Source: Streptomyces sp. JJ38 (lineage in GTDB: Bacteria; Actinomycetota; Actinomycetes; Streptomycetales; Streptomycetaceae). Taken from it: a stretch of 64,000 nucleotides of DNA. This document shows positions 61,832-64,000 of this stretch, piece after piece. The notes beneath the pieces are model-generated. The model worked only from the letters and a program-made list of their open reading frames with translations, did not search any database and was not told where the DNA came from. The DNA lies in the NCBI RefSeq assembly GCF_019303475.1, contig NZ_JABLSI010000001.1, positions 52,241-116,240 of the forward strand, in the 5' to 3' direction. Numbering within the stretch: position 1 is the first letter of the stretch; each line of letters begins with the position of its first letter. A program made the position numbers and the translations under genes.

Positions 61832-62734
61832 TCAGTCCGCGGCGGTGACGGCGACGGCCTGTGCGCGGGGCTGGGGCCCGGGGGCGGCCCCGCAGCTCGC
61901 GGGTACCGCGGGGCCCGGCTCCGTCACGCCGTCGACGCGCCAGGACCGGCCGTCGCGGTGGCGCACCACCAGCGCCCACCGCGACGCGTCGGCGGGCGGC
62001 TCGTCCAGGGTCAGCGCGTCGGCGTCCTCCTCGCCCGTCAGCTCCCTGACCGCCAGCTCCGCGGCCTGCCCGGCGCGGCCCCAGGCGGAGCGGCCCCGGC
62101 ACCGTTCGGTGACCACGCGGCCGCGTCGCACGGCGCCCAGGACGCCCTTGAGCGCGGGCGCGTCGGCCCGGCCGTAGGCGTAGCCGTACGGCAGCACCAG
62201 CAGGGTGGGGGAGAAGCGGTGGCCACCGATGTGGGTGATCTCCCAGGTGTTCGCGTCCCCGGAGGCGGCCAGTTCCTCGGCCAGCGGGCGGCCGAGGAGC
62301 GCGCAGCAGCGGTCGCGCCGGCCGTTGGTGCACACCAGGGCCAGCGGATCGCCGCGGTACGGCTCGCCGGTGCCCCCGTGCTCCCCGCGGCCGAGCGCCG
62401 CGAAGTCGAGGGCGCTGAGGGTTTCCGGCGTGTCGGTGAGCCACGTGCGGACCCAGGACGCCCCCGGCAGGGTGTGGGCCAGGTAGACGCGGCGCGGCGG
62501 CCGGGGAGTGCGGTCCGCGTGCCGGCCGGGGCGGCGGATCAGCGCCACGCGCACGTCGGTGCCCTCGACGGCGGCGGTCAGGGTGCGGGCGGTGTCGCGG
62601 TCCAGGTGACTGGCGTGCAGGGCGTCCGTGCCCCACGGGCCCGGCTGTTCGAGCAGCAGCCAGGTGCGGGCGGTCGCGGCGGTGGCCGCGAGGGGCTCGG
62701 CCCGGTTCCGGGAGGCGCTCGCGCATGTGGTCAC
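61832..62734 (-). CDS. Sucrase/ferredoxin-like protein
   Basis: A 300-aa thioredoxin-fold ferredoxin-like protein of the sucrase/ferredoxin family (Apd1-type). Likely [2Fe-2S] ligands are the cysteines in LVCTNGRRDRCCALLG together with the histidines in THIGGHRFSPT. In Streptomyces such genes often belong to the iron-starvation regulon and may act in ferric-siderophore reduction. The GTG at 62734 directly abuts an iron-box-like palindrome, so the operator overlaps the initiation region. It is convergent with the symporter and divergent from the COG0523 gene. Confidence 0.85.
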   Translation of the reverse strand: MTTCASASRNRAEPLAATAATARTWLLLEQPGPWGTDALHASHLDRDTARTLTAAVEGTDVRVALIRRPGRHADRTPRPPRRVYLAHTLPGASWVRTWLTDTPETLSALDFAALGRGEHGGTGEPYRGDPLALVCTNGRRDRCCALLGRPLAEELAASGDANTWEITHIGGHRFSPTLLVLPYGYAYGRADAPALKGVLGAVRRGRVVTERCRGRSAWGRAGQAAELAVRELTGEEDADALTLDEPPADASRWALVVRHRDGRSWRVDGVTEPGPAVPASCGAAPGPQPRAQAVAVTAAD

Positions 62735-62753
62735 GGAGGTGAGCCTAACCTCC
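62735..62753. promoter_or_regulatory. Iron box (DmdR1/IdeR-type operator candidate)
   Basis: ggaggtgagcctaacctcc matches the core of the actinobacterial iron box TWAGGTWAGSCTWACCTWA at 14 of 19 positions, including the uninterrupted SCTWACCT half. It lies between divergent genes and touches the sucrase-ferredoxin start codon. Confidence 0.7.
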
Positions 62754-62826
62754 GTTACGATCGACTGCCGTTTCACCCGAGGGCCGCCTCCGGCGGTGCC
62801 GCATGTCTGCGTGAGAAGGGGCACAG

Positions 62827-63978
62827 GTGGTCACACACCGTATTCCGGTCATCGTCCTCGCGGGTTTCCTCGGCTCCGGCAAGACGACGCTGCTGAACCA
62901 TCTCCTGCGCAACCGCAGGGGCGTGCGCATCGGGGCGGTCGTCAACGACTTCGGGGCCATCGAGATCGACGCCATGACGGTGTCCGGGCAGGTGGACTCG
63001 ATGGTCTCGCTCGGCGACGGCTGCCTGTGCTGTGCCGTCGACACCGAGGACCTGGACGAGGTGCTGGACGCCCTCGCCCGTCCCGCCGCCGGAATCGATC
63101 TCATCATCATCGAGGCGAGCGGACTGGCCGAACCGCAGACCCTCATCCGCATGCTGCTGGCCAGCACCGACCAGCGCATCGTCTACGGGGGCCTGATCGA
63201 GGTCGTGGACGCCGCCGAGTTCGACGCCGTGCGCCGACGCCACCCGGAGCTGGAGCGGCACGTCCGTGTGGCCGACCTGGTCGTCCTCAACAAGACGGAC
63301 CGTGTGCCCGCCGGTGAACGCGACGCGCTGCTGGAACGGCTGAACTCGCTGGCCGGGGGCACCCCCGTCGTCGCCGCGGCCCACGGCCGGATCGACCCCG
63401 GACTGCTCTTCGACCACGATGCCGCCCGGGATGGGGAGCCAGCCGTCCGCCAGCTCTCGTTCGAGGATCTGTACGCGGAGGACGGGCCCGACGCGTGCGG
63501 GCACGGGCACGACGCGCACGAGCACCCGCACGACGCCTACGAGGCGCTGTCGTTCACCTGCGACGAACCGCTCAGCCCCCGCCGACTGCTGGAGTTCCTG
63601 GACGAGCGCCCGGCCGGGCTGTACCGGATGAAGGGCCACGTCCTGCTCGGCGGGGACGAGCGGCAGCGGTGCTGGACGGTCCACGCGGTGGGCGGCTTCC
63701 TGCGCTTCACCCCGCGGCCGTGGCCGCCGGGTGAACCCCGGTCGACGCGGCTGGTGCTGATCGGCGCCGGGCTCGACGTCGACGCGCTGCGGCGCCGACT
63801 GGAGGGATGTGCGGGGCCGGGACCGGACGAGACGGGGCCCAGCGCACTGTGGGGCGTCCTGCGGTACGTGGACACACCGTCCGCCGAGGACGCGGACACC
63901 CACGGTGAGCAGTACGCCTACGAGGACCCCGACATCGAGGACCCCGACGCCCCGGAGCCCTACGGGGAACCGGTCTGA
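62827..63978 (+). CDS. COG0523 (CobW/YjiA-type) metal-chaperone GTPase
   Basis: A 383-aa G3E GTPase. Walker A is GFLGSGKTTLLNHLL, the metal-binding CxCC motif is GDGCLCCAV, and guanine specificity is given by LVVLNKTDRV. A His/Asp-rich loop (CGHGHDAHEHPHD, about 219-232) before the C-terminal CobW domain suggests binding of zinc or another transition metal. Family members deliver metals to target proteins, often under zinc limitation. No Zur-box-like sequence was seen upstream, but an iron-box candidate lies 74 bp before GTG 62827. The last 40 residues are an acidic tail. Confidence 0.92.
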   Translation: MVTHRIPVIVLAGFLGSGKTTLLNHLLRNRRGVRIGAVVNDFGAIEIDAMTVSGQVDSMVSLGDGCLCCAVDTEDLDEVLDALARPAAGIDLIIIEASGLAEPQTLIRMLLASTDQRIVYGGLIEVVDAAEFDAVRRRHPELERHVRVADLVVLNKTDRVPAGERDALLERLNSLAGGTPVVAAAHGRIDPGLLFDHDAARDGEPAVRQLSFEDLYAEDGPDACGHGHDAHEHPHDAYEALSFTCDEPLSPRRLLEFLDERPAGLYRMKGHVLLGGDERQRCWTVHAVGGFLRFTPRPWPPGEPRSTRLVLIGAGLDVDALRRRLEGCAGPGPDETGPSALWGVLRYVDTPSAEDADTHGEQYAYEDPDIEDPDAPEPYGEPV

Positions 63979-64000
63979 GCGAGCCCGGCGGCGCCCGCCG

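Overview
The window is high-GC actinobacterial DNA, almost certainly a Streptomyces or close relative. The principal sigma factor, LexA, NrdR/NrdJ and ParE all read as Streptomyces proteins, many genes start with GTG, and 4-nt stop/start overlaps are common. From memory, the right half (about 30.6-62 kb) follows the conserved chromosomal order seen around lexA-nrdRJ-hrdB-parE in S. coelicolor. The left 27 kb is accessory.

Region 1 (1-10.7 kb) looks like a glycan-use locus: the 3' part of a sugar-binding lipoprotein, two ABC permeases, a GH5-type hydrolase, a Tat-exported GH85 endo-beta-N-acetylglucosaminidase, a GH38 alpha-mannosidase and a convergent ROK sugar kinase. Together these fit release, import and dismantling of high-mannose N-glycans.

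Region 2 (10.75-27.1 kb) is a peptide natural-product island. On the minus strand are a MAB_1171c-type membrane protein, an ImmA/IrrE protease, an MFS exporter, a class III lanthionine synthetase (LanKC) and a 53-aa lanthipeptide precursor ending in a single SapB-like labionin motif. A perfect 38-bp palindrome separates precursor and synthetase. Divergent from these is a SARP regulator, followed by a tightly coupled plus-strand operon: radical SAM/SPASM enzyme, heme-oxygenase-fold oxidase, a 71-aa putative precursor peptide, a nucleotide-cyclase/AAA/TPR protein, a cytosolic subtilase and a GAF protein. An XRE regulator lies just beyond. I do not recognise the second operon as a described system, and it is the best candidate for something new.

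Region 3 (27.3-33.4 kb) holds panD, two tandem paralogous S1 protease lipoproteins, and an IucA/IucC siderophore synthetase with a GNAT acyltransferase.

Region 4 (33.4-64 kb) is core chromosome: DinG-like helicase, lexA with an SOS box, nrdR-nrdJ with NrdR boxes, arylamine N-acetyltransferase, small metabolic and repair genes (rnhB, RecQ with a phosphoribosyltransferase-like tail), an NrtR-type Nudix regulator with a candidate operator, a fused ABC transporter, a FadR regulator, hrdB, a secreted trypsin-like protease, parE, a DUF485/ActP-type symporter pair, and a divergent sucrase-ferredoxin/COG0523 GTPase pair sharing an iron-box-like site. No tRNA, rRNA, CRISPR array or insertion sequence was seen. 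All family calls come from reading motifs by eye; no database search was run.
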